Shown: piece by piece, positions 8,246-16,621 of the stretch
Numbering within the stretch: position 1 is the first letter of the stretch
Layout: each line of letters opens with the position of its first letter
Source: Paractinoplanes deccanensis
GTDB lineage: Bacteria; Actinomycetota; Actinomycetes; Mycobacteriales; Micromonosporaceae
NCBI RefSeq assembly: GCF_016862115.1
Contig: NZ_BOMI01000050.1
Location: forward strand, 55,658-119,657
Direction of reading: 5' to 3'
DNA: 64,000 nt
Translations under genes and position numbers: made by a program
The notes under the pieces: model-generated
The model's database searches: none
Seen by the model: the letters and a program-made list of their open reading frames with translations, nothing else
Told to the model about the DNA's origin: nothing

Positions 8246-9987
8246 TTCTTGTCGCCGTCCTTGGCGGGATCCTTCACCGCGCCCGACATGTCGATCACCG
8301 CGGTGATCTCCTCGGTGCTGTTCGCGTCACGCTGGCGCAGCGCCGCCTTCTCGGCCGCCGACACGGTGTTGGTCGGGAAGCGCTGCGGCGCGGTGAGCAC
8401 CGCCGTGTCGTCGGGGCGCGGGCCGTCCGGGGTGGCCGGCGGGGGCGTCAGGGTCACGGCGGGGGCGGTGGGCTCGGCCGTGCGCAGGTTGGTCAGGTGC
8501 GGCAGCACGACCGCGCCCAGCAGCGGGGTGCCGACGCGCCGCAACTGCTCCGCCGCGTCGAGCAGGGCGGGCCGGCGCGACCGGCGCAGCTCGACCGCGA
8601 GGATCGCCGCGTCGGCCAGGCTGGCCAGGCTCTGCGCGTCCGCGCTGCTCGCCGTCGACGGCGCCTCGATGACCACGTAGCCGCCCTGCCCGCGCAGCGT
8701 GTCCAGGGTGTCCTTGAGCCGCTGCGACTGCATCAGCCCGGCCGCGGTCGCCGCGCCCCCCGTGGTGATCACCCGCAGCGACGGGATGCGCGGGGTGCGC
8801 TGGAGCGCGCGGTTCAGGCCGACGCGGCCGGCGAGCAGGTCGGACAGGCCCGGCACGGCCGAGATGCCGAGCATCCGGGCGAGCGGCGCGGCGTCCACGA
8901 CGCTGTCCGGCAGGTGCGCGCCGATCAGGACCACATCGCTGCCGGTACGGGCGAGCGCGGCGGCCAGGTTCGCGGCCACCAGGGTGCTGGCCGAGCCCCG
9001 GCTCGCGCCGGTCACCACGATGATCCGGGCCTCCGGCGGCAGGGTCGCGAGCACCTCGTTGCGGAGCCGGTTGAAGACGCGCCCGCCGGCACCGTACGGC
9101 TGCAGGACGTCGTCGAAATGCGGGGTGGTCCGCTCGTCGAGCGCCGCCAGCACGTTCATGCGGCCGCGGTCGCGCACGTCGGCCGCCGAGCGCAGCCGCC
9201 GGTCGTACCGCTCCCGGACGAAGGCCAGCGCCAGGCCGAGCAGCAGGCCCAGCATGCCCCCGGTGGCGATGTTGATCATCGCGTTGGGGCTGACCGGACT
9301 CTCCGGCAGGCGCGCGTCGCTGATGATGCTGCCCGCGCCGATCGTGGTGGTGGTGAGCTCGTTCAGCTTGCCGGTCATGCCGTTGAGCTGGTTCTGCGAG
9401 TTCTGCCGCAGGCTCTGCAGGTTGCTTTCGTCCGAGCTGCCCCGGGTGGCCCGGGCCAGCCGCGCGTTGATGCCGGTGAGCGTCGTCGTGAGCTGCTTGA
9501 TCTTCGCGCTGAGCGTCTTGATCTGCTGGTCGAGGCCGCTCTGCGCGGTCTCCTCGCGGTTGCGCAGATAGGCCTCGGCGAACGCGTGCGAGCCCGACTG
9601 CGCGCCCTCCGGCGTGTCCGCCTTGAAGGTGATCATGAGGACGGTGGTGTTCGCCGGCACCTCGACCGAGACGTCCTTGGCCAGCTCGATCGGCGACCGG
9701 GAGCTGCGCAGCAGGGTGGCGGCCTTCGCGGCGACCGCGCCCGAGCCGACCAGCTGGGCCTCGGTGTCCAGGTTGACCGAGCCCTTGGTGCGACCGCCCT
9801 GCGCGTTCGTGTCCTGGTCGACGGCCTGCACGAGCACGGCGGTCGACGACTCGTAGACCTTCGGCATCGCCGAGGTCAGCGCCGCACCCGCACCCAGACC
9901 GGCACCCGTCGCGATCAGTGCGATCCACCAGTGCCGGCGGAAGACACCGAGGTAGTGCGAGACATCCGCGGGGCGTGACGCTTCCAT
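8242..9987 (-). CDS. Wzz-type polysaccharide co-polymerase with degenerate BY-kinase domain
   Basis: 581 aa from the ATG at 9987, with GAAAGGG upstream. Order: N-terminal Wzz domain with TM1 (HWWIALIATGAGLGAGAALT), a periplasmic helical hairpin (QIKTLSAKIKQLTTTLTGIN), TM2 (INIATGGMLGLLLGLALAFV) after a SPVSPN proline motif, then a cytoplasmic CpsD-like domain. The Walker A position reads TGASRGSASTL and lacks the GK[ST] lysine, the Walker A'-like strand reads VVIEAPST, and there is no C-terminal tyrosine cluster. It probably sets chain length but should not autophosphorylate. First gene of the seven-gene EPS operon. Confidence 0.88.
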   Translation of the reverse strand: MEASRPADVSHYLGVFRRHWWIALIATGAGLGAGAALTSAMPKVYESSTAVLVQAVDQDTNAQGGRTKGSVNLDTEAQLVGSGAVAAKAATLLRSSRSPIELAKDVSVEVPANTTVLMITFKADTPEGAQSGSHAFAEAYLRNREETAQSGLDQQIKTLSAKIKQLTTTLTGINARLARATRGSSDESNLQSLRQNSQNQLNGMTGKLNELTTTTIGAGSIISDARLPESPVSPNAMINIATGGMLGLLLGLALAFVRERYDRRLRSAADVRDRGRMNVLAALDERTTPHFDDVLQPYGAGGRVFNRLRNEVLATLPPEARIIVVTGASRGSASTLVAANLAAALARTGSDVVLIGAHLPDSVVDAAPLARMLGISAVPGLSDLLAGRVGLNRALQRTPRIPSLRVITTGGAATAAGLMQSQRLKDTLDTLRGQGGYVVIEAPSTASSADAQSLASLADAAILAVELRRSRRPALLDAAEQLRRVGTPLLGAVVLPHLTNLRTAEPTAPAVTLTPPPATPDGPRPDDTAVLTAPQRFPTNTVSAAEKAALRQRDANSTEEITAVIDMSGAVKDPAKDGDKK

Positions 9988-10079
9988 CGGTTGGCGGCCC
10001 TTTCGGGGGTGGAGTGAGGTTTTCGGGCGTTTCGCCCCCAAGGGCTCAACGTCTCACTCCCGCCGACGTGATGGGTGCC
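9988..10079 (-). promoter_or_regulatory. Leader of the EPS operon
   Basis: 92 bp between the APS kinase stop and the wzz start. It is the only gap of any size between the APS kinase gene and the seven overlapping EPS genes, so it either holds a separate EPS promoter or is read through from the APS kinase promoter. No clear -35/-10 pair or terminator hairpin was recognised in it. Confidence 0.3.
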
Positions 10080-11597
10080 TTACATTTTCGGCTCCACCCA
10101 GCCGTGTTCGATCAGATAGGCGATCACGATCTCGATGGCCTCGGCCACGGACATCGTGGTCGTGTCGATGGTCAGCTCGGCGTCGGCCGGCTCCTCATAG
10201 GGGTCGTCGATGCCGGTCATGCCGCGCAGCTGGCCGGCCCGGGCCCGGGCGTAGAGGCCCTTGCGGTCGCGCTGCTCGCAGACCTCCAGCGGCGTGTTGA
10301 CGTGCACCAGCACGAAGCCGGCGCCCGCCTCGACGGCCATCGCCCGCACCGCGGCGCGGGCGCTCTCGTAGGGCGCGATCGGGCAGGCCACCGCCATGCC
10401 CCGGTGGCGGCCCACCTCGGCGGCCACCCAGCCGATGCGGCGCACGTTGCGGTCGCGGTCGGCCTTGCTGAAGCCCAGCCCGGCGGAGAGCTCGCGGCGC
10501 ACCACGTCGCCGTCGAGCAGGGTGATCGTGCGCTCGCCGCTCTCGCGCAGCGAGTCGGCCAGGCCGCGCGCGATGGTCGACTTGCCGGAGCCGGAGAAGC
10601 CGGTGAAGAAGACGACCAGGCCGCGGTGGCGGCGCGGCGGCCGGGCGCGCACCAGCTCCTTGGCGACGGCCGGGGGAGTGTGCCACTCGGGCAGCGGGAA
10701 GCCCCGGTCGAGCAGGTCGTCGATCTCGGCCGGGGTCATCGCGAGCCGGCGGTTGCGCGGCGGGATGTCGTCGCGCCAGCGCCACTGGCCGTCCCGGTTG
10801 TCGTACGCCAGCTCGCGCGGCACCAGCACCCGCAGGTTGCCGCCGGTGAGCATCTCGCCGGTGGAGAGCACATGGGTCACGCCGTACGACTTCGCGACAC
10901 GGGCGCGCAGCATGGCGTCGCGCATCTCGTCGCCGCGGGGCAGCAGCGGCACCGCGACGATGGTCGCCGGGGGCATCCGGTCGCGGGCGGCGAAGACGGT
11001 GCGGACCAGCGCCTCGGGCGGCAGCCCGTCGGGGCCCGGCCCGCTCACCGGCACGAGGATCAGCAGGTGGGCGCCGAGCGTGCGGGACGCGTGGGCGATC
11101 TGGGCGAGCTGCGGCCGGTGCAGCGGCCGGTCGGCGATCACGCCAAGGACCCGGCCGGGTGGCAGCAGGGCGCGGACCTCCTCGGGCGTGCGCCGCAGCC
11201 GCTGGAACGGGCCGTGGCCGCCGTCGCCCATGCGGGTCACCCGGCCGCCGACGCCCCACTGGCGCTCGGCCGTCTGCCACGCGTCGCTGACCTCGAGCGC
11301 GGCGACGGGCGCGCCCTCGGGGTCGGTGAGGATGACCGTGCGGTGCAGCGGGTCCTCCAGGGACAGCCGGCCGGCGATCTCCTCGGGAACCTCCAAAGTG
11401 ACCGGCACCGGCCACGGTGTCCCGTCGGCGAGCCGGCCCTGCCGGCGCAGCGCGGTGAGATCGGCGCGGCCGAGGAAGCCGGTCAGCGGCGCGTACGCGC
11501 CGGAGAGCAGGAGTTCGAGGTCCGCCAGCTCGTGCGGGTGCGGCGTGTACGACGGGGCGTCGCGCAGCACGTCCTCGGGCAGCATCGAACCATTCAC
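10080..11597 (-). CDS. APS kinase with N-terminal degenerate ATP-sulfurylase domain
   Basis: 505 aa from the GTG at 11597 (GGGGGA about 7 nt upstream; an ATG at 11585 is possible). The N-terminus resembles ATP sulfurylase (LLLSGAYAPLTGFLGRADL), but the QTRNPLHRAH motif is reduced to VIADRPLHRPQ and GRDHAG is replaced by STGEMLT in THVLSTGEMLT, so adenylyltransfer is unlikely. The C-terminal APS kinase (about residues 330-505) is intact: GFSGSGKSTIA, DGDVVRRELSAGLGFS, RNVRRIGWVA and the DPYEEP lid. It makes PAPS, the donor for the sulfotransferase at 4760-5641. An open frame continues upstream on the same strand but is antisense to the GH26-like gene and lacks similarity. Confidence 0.88.
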   Translation of the reverse strand: MNGSMLPEDVLRDAPSYTPHPHELADLELLLSGAYAPLTGFLGRADLTALRRQGRLADGTPWPVPVTLEVPEEIAGRLSLEDPLHRTVILTDPEGAPVAALEVSDAWQTAERQWGVGGRVTRMGDGGHGPFQRLRRTPEEVRALLPPGRVLGVIADRPLHRPQLAQIAHASRTLGAHLLILVPVSGPGPDGLPPEALVRTVFAARDRMPPATIVAVPLLPRGDEMRDAMLRARVAKSYGVTHVLSTGEMLTGGNLRVLVPRELAYDNRDGQWRWRDDIPPRNRRLAMTPAEIDDLLDRGFPLPEWHTPPAVAKELVRARPPRRHRGLVVFFTGFSGSGKSTIARGLADSLRESGERTITLLDGDVVRRELSAGLGFSKADRDRNVRRIGWVAAEVGRHRGMAVACPIAPYESARAAVRAMAVEAGAGFVLVHVNTPLEVCEQRDRKGLYARARAGQLRGMTGIDDPYEEPADAELTIDTTTMSVAEAIEIVIAYLIEHGWVEPKM

Positions 11598-11698
11598 TTC
11601 CGTATCCCCCTGCGGGCCGACTAAGGGGACAGTTTGGCAGCCCGCGTGATCGCGGTCGAGACGGGTCTCCACTCGCTCGCACTTTTCCCGTCGGGTAT

Positions 11699-11727
11699 TA
11701 GACAAAACGGACTTAAGCCTCAATACT
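11699..11727 (+). promoter_or_regulatory. Promoter of the secreted GH26-like gene
   Basis: TAGACA (11699-11704, 5/6 to the -35 consensus), a 17-bp spacer and AATACT (11722-11727, 4/6 to -10) lie 8 nt before the GTG at 11736. No ribosome-binding site precedes that GTG, so the transcript is probably leaderless. This AT-richer patch stands out in the 138-bp gap shared with the divergent APS kinase gene. Confidence 0.6.
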
Positions 11728-11735
11728 GGCTGATC

Positions 11736-13061
11736 GTGAGTCGACGTAGGCTTGTTCAGTTCGCCGCGATACCCACGGCATTCGCCCTTTCGGTCGCCGC
11801 CACGCTCGCCTGGGCGTACACGGGCGGGGTCGACCAGATCGGACTCCCGCTCGGTGACCCCACGGTCGTCGAGCCGGTGCTCGTGCCGCCCGCCGGCCCG
11901 CAAGCGGCGCGCCCCGGCCTGGCGCCGCCGGCTCACCGTCCGTCCGCCGCGGCGTCGCCGGCCACCCCCTCGGCGGCCGCCACGACGGCGTCGGGTGCCG
12001 CGGCTTCCGTGCTGGCCCCCGCCCCGGCCCCGCGCATCGCCAACCTGGCAGCGCCCGCCGCCGCTGCCGCCGCGCAGCCCGAGCCGCAGCAGCAGCGCCG
12101 CGGGGGACGCTGCTACACCGGCCACAACCTGGTGCCCACCTGCGGCGTCCTCTGGGGCGTCGCCCCCGGCGCGCACACCGAGAGCCGCGGCCGCTCCGCG
12201 CTCGCCCGCTTCGAGCGCAAGACCGGCCGCCACCAGGCCATCTACCACGCCTACCACGGCGGCATCCGGCAGCTGTTCCCCACCGAGCAAGAGATCGCCA
12301 TCGCGCACGAGCCGGGCCGCAAGCGCATCCTCTTCCTCAACTGGAAGCCGGAGTCCGCGTCGTGGGCGCAGATCGCCAAGGGCGACCGCAAGACCGACGC
12401 GTTCCTGGACCGGCTCGCCGTGCACCTCAAGAAGAACTTCCCCGAGCAGTTCTTCTTCGCCGTGCACCACGAGGGCGAGAACGACGTCCGCGAGAAGGCC
12501 GGCTCCGGCTACACCGCGCGCGACTACGCCGCCATGTACCGCCACGTCATCAAGCGGCTGCGCGCCAAGGGCGCCGCCAACGTCGTCTCGGTGCTCGTGC
12601 ACATGGCCTACGTGCCGCACGCGCAGCAGAGCTGGTTCAACCACATGTACCCCGGCGACGACGTGGTCGACTGGATCGGCTTCGACACGTACGCGTACAG
12701 CGATCCCGGCTACGGCCACGGCGACTTCGCCGAGATCCTCAACCGGCGCCTGGAGGGCAAGCGCAGCTGGCCCGGCTTCTACAGCTGGGCCGTGGCCCGC
12801 CACCCGAACAAGCCGCTGATGCTCGCCGAGTGGGGCGTCTGGTCGTCCAAGCGCAACACCCGCTACAAGGCCGACTTCTACCGCCGCATGGGCGACGACA
12901 TCCGCGAGTTCCCGCGGATCAAGGCGATGGTCCAGTTCGAGACGCCGAGCAACCAGAAGGGCCAGGACTCGTCGGTGGACAGCACCCCGGCGGCCCTGAA
13001 CGCGTACCGCAAGCTCGGCCGTTTGCCCATCTTTCAGGTTGCCGTCACCCCGCGCCGCTAG
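11736..13061 (+). CDS. Secreted or membrane-anchored GH26-like glycoside hydrolase
   Basis: 441 aa from the GTG at 11736. An N-terminal signal/anchor (LVQFAAIPTAFALSVAATLAWA) is followed by an Ala/Pro-rich linker to about residue 125, then a GH26-like catalytic domain: HHEGENDVREKAG carries the likely acid/base Glu, MLAEWGVWSS the likely nucleophile Glu, and WFNHMYPGDDVVDWIGFDTYAY the conserved core. It is paralogous in layout to the lipoprotein at 1500-2501. Divergent from the APS kinase and EPS genes, it is probably an extracytoplasmic EPS-processing enzyme (inference). Confidence 0.82.
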   Translation: MSRRRLVQFAAIPTAFALSVAATLAWAYTGGVDQIGLPLGDPTVVEPVLVPPAGPQAARPGLAPPAHRPSAAASPATPSAAATTASGAAASVLAPAPAPRIANLAAPAAAAAAQPEPQQQRRGGRCYTGHNLVPTCGVLWGVAPGAHTESRGRSALARFERKTGRHQAIYHAYHGGIRQLFPTEQEIAIAHEPGRKRILFLNWKPESASWAQIAKGDRKTDAFLDRLAVHLKKNFPEQFFFAVHHEGENDVREKAGSGYTARDYAAMYRHVIKRLRAKGAANVVSVLVHMAYVPHAQQSWFNHMYPGDDVVDWIGFDTYAYSDPGYGHGDFAEILNRRLEGKRSWPGFYSWAVARHPNKPLMLAEWGVWSSKRNTRYKADFYRRMGDDIREFPRIKAMVQFETPSNQKGQDSSVDSTPAALNAYRKLGRLPIFQVAVTPRR

Positions 13062-13064
13062 CCT

Positions 13065-13919
13065 GTGACCGTGCTTCTCGTCCGGCACCGCCGTGCCACC
13101 CTGCTGGGTGGCGCGGCGGTTCTCGTTGTCGCGGCCCTCGCCGGCCGCGGCGCCACCCTCATCGGCGTCGCGGTCGTCCTCGCGCTGCTCTCCTGGTGGT
13201 TCGCCGAGCGCCCGCGCACCCCGGCGATGCCCGGCTTCGCCACGCCGCACGGCCCCGCGATCATCCTGGCCGGCCTCGCCCACGTCGCGCTGATCGCCGC
13301 GTGCCTGGCGCTCGGCCTCGGCGAGACCGACCGCACGGCGTGGGTGGTGCTGCTGATCGCCACGCTCGCGCCGCTGCCCTTCTACGCGTACGGCCTGTGG
13401 CACGGCATCGGCGTCACGCTCACCCCCACGGGTGTACGAGCCGGCAAGCTCGCCGGCGCCTTCTTCGTCCCGTGGACGGCGCTCGCCGACACCCAGCCCC
13501 GCAACGAGCTCGACGGCGAGGTGACGCTCACCCTCGTACGAGACCCCGAAGTGACCGGAAGACCCGCCAACCGCGACGTCCTGATCTTCGACACCACCTC
13601 CGGCGCCTTCGTGGCCGCAGCGATCCGCTTCTACCTGGCCCACCCCGAGGAGCGCCCCGCGATCGGCACGCCCGAGGGCTACCGCCGCCTGATCGCCGGC
13701 ATGGCCGTGGAGCCCGACCGGCCGCTGCCCGCCCCGGCACCCCGCCCCGCCACCCGCGACACCCTCACCGGCGCCGCGATCATCGCGCTGGCCGCGGCGG
13801 TCGGCCTCTGGACCGACTGGCGCCTCGACGGCCACGGCCTGATCGCCGTGCTCCCGCAGGTGATGGTGCTGCCGGCCCTGTTCGGCGCCGCCCTGATCAT
13901 CCGGGCCCGAGCAAGCTAA
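13065..13919 (+). CDS. Hypothetical membrane protein with PH-like middle domain
   Basis: 284 aa from a GTG 3 bp after the GH26-like stop. There are two hydrophobic segments near the N-terminus (VLVVAALAGRGATLIGVAVVLALLSWW), two more around residues 65-110, a soluble middle (GIGVTLTPTGVRAGKLAGAFFVPWTALADTQ) that resembles a bacterial PH-like domain, and a C-terminal pair of membrane segments. No catalytic motif. The tight spacing suggests co-transcription with the GH26-like gene, but no role in EPS can be shown. The stop overlaps the convergent AlbA_2 gene by 4 bp. Confidence 0.7.
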   Translation: MTVLLVRHRRATLLGGAAVLVVAALAGRGATLIGVAVVLALLSWWFAERPRTPAMPGFATPHGPAIILAGLAHVALIAACLALGLGETDRTAWVVLLIATLAPLPFYAYGLWHGIGVTLTPTGVRAGKLAGAFFVPWTALADTQPRNELDGEVTLTLVRDPEVTGRPANRDVLIFDTTSGAFVAAAIRFYLAHPEERPAIGTPEGYRRLIAGMAVEPDRPLPAPAPRPATRDTLTGAAIIALAAAVGLWTDWRLDGHGLIAVLPQVMVLPALFGAALIIRARAS

Positions 13920-15640
13920 TCGACGGCGCGCCACCGCGCACTTCGCGATCGTTGTTTACCGATCAGATCGATGCGGCCCTTCTGCCGGAGGGTTTGCAGC
14001 GCATAGTTCACCTGTTCCTTGGTGAGAGCCGTCGCGCTCTCGATGTCTGCCCGTGAAAGAGGGCCATCGGCAAGGACTGCCAAAACGCTCGCCTCGTTGG
14101 CGGACAACCGGGCGGGACGCGCGGCTGTGTCACTCGGCCGCTGACGAGCAGCCGAGACCACCTGGTAAGTCGCTGAGCCCCGTGTACCCGTCTGCTCGAC
14201 GACGCCGGCGTCGACCAGCTCTTTGAGTTCGCGGGTCGCGACTCTGCTGTCCGAGACACCGGTGGAGGCTCGGTAGCTGCTGTTGGTCAGCACCCCACCG
14301 TTGCGCATCATGACCAAGGCGGTCATCTGCGACCGTGTCAGCGGCGGTACCGGCAAGGAAGCGAGCCACGCCAGGGCTTCCTCGTCCAGGAGAGTGTGGT
14401 TGGGGAACTCGACGGTGAACGTCGAGATGTCATCGGTGAAAATGGGGGGTTCCATGCCCGCCTCGGTGAGACCCATCAGCATGCGTGCGATTCCCGTTCC
14501 GCGGTTCTCGCAGACCATGTGGCCATCGCCGAAGGGGGTGTCTTCGAGAATCTTCAAGAGGGCCCGGTTCCGCGAAGAAGTGACGGTGACCGCACCCAGC
14601 GAGCCCACTTCCACGGGCCCGTACAGTCCGCCTGGATTCCGGATCATCAGCCGGTCCGGATACATCTCGACCTGCACCTGAGTGCCACGGGCGAACTCCG
14701 AGTAATCGCGGTGAACCAGCGCGTTCACCAGAGCCTCGCGCAGCACCTCCTCCGGGTACTCCCATTCGTCGACTCGATAGATGCCGGACACGATGCTGCG
14801 TCGGCGCATGTTGCGCTTCAGAATCCGGATGCTCTCCGCGACCATCAGCGGGATCGGGCCATCGATGGACCGGTTCTCGACAAAACGTTCGCCGAACCGG
14901 CCGAGTACGCCGGCTTCGCTCGATGGATAGACCACGACCGTGATGTCCAGCTGAGGCTCGAAAGTCTGTGGGTACACGCCGAACACCAGAAGTCCGGCCA
15001 GCGTGGGTACCAGCCGACCCTCGAACGCGGTCAAGACGTTCAGCATGGCGAGTGCGCGGTCGTCGTCGACACGCTGGAAGATCTCGCTACGGGTTTCACG
15101 GATCCGGCGGAGGAACGCGTCGACGAGCACGGGATCGAAGTCTTCGCGTCGGGCTGCCGGCACGGGCGTCAGATCGCACCGAGGTTCCGTCCGGTTCGCC
15201 AGGAGGACAGCGACTTCGTAGTCGGTCAGCTTTCTGTCGCCGTCAGCGACCCGAATCCGCGATCCGGCCCACGGGCCGAGCGCTCGTCTGTGGCACGGCC
15301 GCTGATCGCGCGGTAGTTGAGGCACGGTGCAGACCGTGACGTTCTTCCCGTCCAGGGCAAGGGTGACGATCTCGGCCCGGATGGGCGGCTCCATCTCCGA
15401 GCAGATCGCGCCGATTTGGGCCTCCGTCGCTGCCGGGTCATCAATTCCCGTAACGGTGAAGCCGCTTTTCTCGTCGACGCCCAACAGGATCACGCCACCT
15501 GCCGCATTCGAGAACGCGCTGACCGACTCCCACAGCGTGGCCGGAATGCCGCCCTTAGCCCTCTTCGCCTCGCAGGTGTAGTGATCGGCGCCATGGGTGC
15601 GCAGTGACTCCAGGAGGTCTGCTAGTTCGGTCTTGTCCAC
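13916..15640 (-). CDS. AlbA_2/Schlafen-domain ATP-binding transcriptional regulator
   Basis: 574 aa from the GTG at 15640, which has GAGAGGG upstream; an open frame further upstream only reads through the 12-bp repeats. The N-terminal AlbA_2 domain is clear (CEAKRAKGGIPATLWESVSA, AAGGVILLGVDEKSG). The middle has a GHKL-like ATP-binding part (EALVNALVHRDYSEFARGTQ, ENRGTGIARML). Two winged-helix modules follow (about residues 450-510 and 520-570). Such proteins are usually annotated as putative DNA binding protein or ATP-dependent DNA helicase RecG-related; many are in mobile or defence contexts. Less GC-rich than its neighbours, hinting at transfer (inference). Confidence 0.8.
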   Translation of the reverse strand: MDKTELADLLESLRTHGADHYTCEAKRAKGGIPATLWESVSAFSNAAGGVILLGVDEKSGFTVTGIDDPAATEAQIGAICSEMEPPIRAEIVTLALDGKNVTVCTVPQLPRDQRPCHRRALGPWAGSRIRVADGDRKLTDYEVAVLLANRTEPRCDLTPVPAARREDFDPVLVDAFLRRIRETRSEIFQRVDDDRALAMLNVLTAFEGRLVPTLAGLLVFGVYPQTFEPQLDITVVVYPSSEAGVLGRFGERFVENRSIDGPIPLMVAESIRILKRNMRRRSIVSGIYRVDEWEYPEEVLREALVNALVHRDYSEFARGTQVQVEMYPDRLMIRNPGGLYGPVEVGSLGAVTVTSSRNRALLKILEDTPFGDGHMVCENRGTGIARMLMGLTEAGMEPPIFTDDISTFTVEFPNHTLLDEEALAWLASLPVPPLTRSQMTALVMMRNGGVLTNSSYRASTGVSDSRVATRELKELVDAGVVEQTGTRGSATYQVVSAARQRPSDTAARPARLSANEASVLAVLADGPLSRADIESATALTKEQVNYALQTLRQKGRIDLIGKQRSRSARWRAVD

Positions 15641-15662
15641 GAGGCGCCCTCTCGGCTGCCGG

Positions 15663-15710
15663 ATTCCCACACAGATTCCTACACAGATTCCCACACAGAT
15701 TCCCACACAG
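15663..15710. repeat. Four tandem 12-bp repeats upstream of the AlbA_2 regulator
   Basis: Unit ATTCCCACACAG (CTGTGTGGGAAT on the gene strand) at 15663, 15675 (one T for C change), 15687 and 15699. The array begins 23 bp before the GTG start of the regulator, where an operator or promoter should be. The 12-bp period is slightly more than one helical turn, so it could be a multi-site operator or a phase-variable spacer. It has no unique spacers and is not a CRISPR array. Confidence 0.85.
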
Positions 15711-15874
15711 CGCTCGCAGGGCATCGTTCCAGCGTTGCCCGACCTGCCGGAACCGGCCCGTCGCCGCACCCCGACGGCGGGCGCGCCGGGCGATGGGCCC
15801 CTGGCGACGTCGTGCTCGGCCTGTGCGCGCCGCTACGCTGCGACGGGACGCCGGACGAGCACGAAGGACGAGCC

Positions 15875-16621
15875 GTGGACGACTCCGAGACGACCACCCT
15901 GTGGCGGCCCACCGGGCAGGCCGAGCTCGATCTCGTGGCCGCCTCGGGCTGGCGGGCCTGGCCGCCGCGGCTGCCGGATCAGCCGATCTTCTATCCGGTG
16001 CTCCAGCGCTGGTACGCCACGAAGATCGCCCGCGAGTGGAACGTGCCCGCCGGCGGCGTCGGCCACGTGACCCGGTTCGACGTCCGGCGCTCCTATCTGG
16101 ACCGGCACGAGGTGCGCCAGGCCGGCGGCCGTGACGTGCTGGAGTACCGGATCCCGGCCGGGGAGCTCGACGAGTTCAACGCCCACATCGCCGGGGTCAT
16201 CGTCGAGGAGGCCGAGTTCCGCGGCCCGGTGGGCGACGACGAGTTCGCCGGGGCGCCCGCCCTGCCGGCCGCGTGGCGCGCCTACCTGCAGAGCGAGTCC
16301 TGGTTCCGCCGCGGGTGGCTGGAGAGCGGCGCCTTCGTCGAGCTGCACCCGCCGCGCTGGTCGGCCGAGCTGCTCGAGGCCTGGGAGGAGGCTGCCGGCC
16401 TGCACCCGGGCCTCGCCATCATCGGCGGCAACGGATCCCGCGAACAGCTGGTGCTCGACCTGCGGGAGGACGATCCGCCGGTCCTGCTCGTCGACATCAC
16501 CAGCGACGGCTGGCACAACGCCATCCCTCAGGCCGCCGGCGTCGCCGAGCTCATCGAGCGGGTCGAGGCCGGCACCTTCGACTTCGACTTCACCGACCCG
16601 GCGGAGCCTCTCCCGGCGTGA
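15875..16621 (+). CDS. SUKH/SMI1-like protein with N-terminal actinobacterial conserved domain
   Basis: 248 aa from the GTG at 15875 (AAGGACG upstream). The N-terminal part (TTTLWRPTGQAELDLVAASG, LPDQPIFYPVLQRWYATKIA) matches a domain often annotated ADP-ribosylation/crystallin J1 in Streptomyces. The C-terminal part (GAFVELHPPRWSAELLEAWE, LAIIGGNGSREQLVLDLRED, AAGVAELIERVEAGTFDF) has the SUKH/SMI1-KNR4 pattern. SUKH proteins are common immunity proteins in polymorphic toxin systems, but no toxin gene is adjacent, so the function is open. It overlaps the convergent M50-like gene by 32 bp. Confidence 0.65.
   Translation: MDDSETTTLWRPTGQAELDLVAASGWRAWPPRLPDQPIFYPVLQRWYATKIAREWNVPAGGVGHVTRFDVRRSYLDRHEVRQAGGRDVLEYRIPAGELDEFNAHIAGVIVEEAEFRGPVGDDEFAGAPALPAAWRAYLQSESWFRRGWLESGAFVELHPPRWSAELLEAWEEAAGLHPGLAIIGGNGSREQLVLDLREDDPPVLLVDITSDGWHNAIPQAAGVAELIERVEAGTFDFDFTDPAEPLPA

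Noticed and set aside
11598..13934. Open frame extending the APS kinase far upstream (total over 1200 codons)
   Set aside because: It is antisense to the GH26-like and membrane genes, low-complexity, and the ATP-sulfurylase similarity begins at the GTG with a ribosome-binding site at 11597.
15663..15769. Longer N-terminus of the AlbA_2 regulator reading CVGICVGICVGI
   Set aside because: It only translates the 12-bp repeat; the GTG at 15640 has a proper ribosome-binding site and is followed by the conserved domain.
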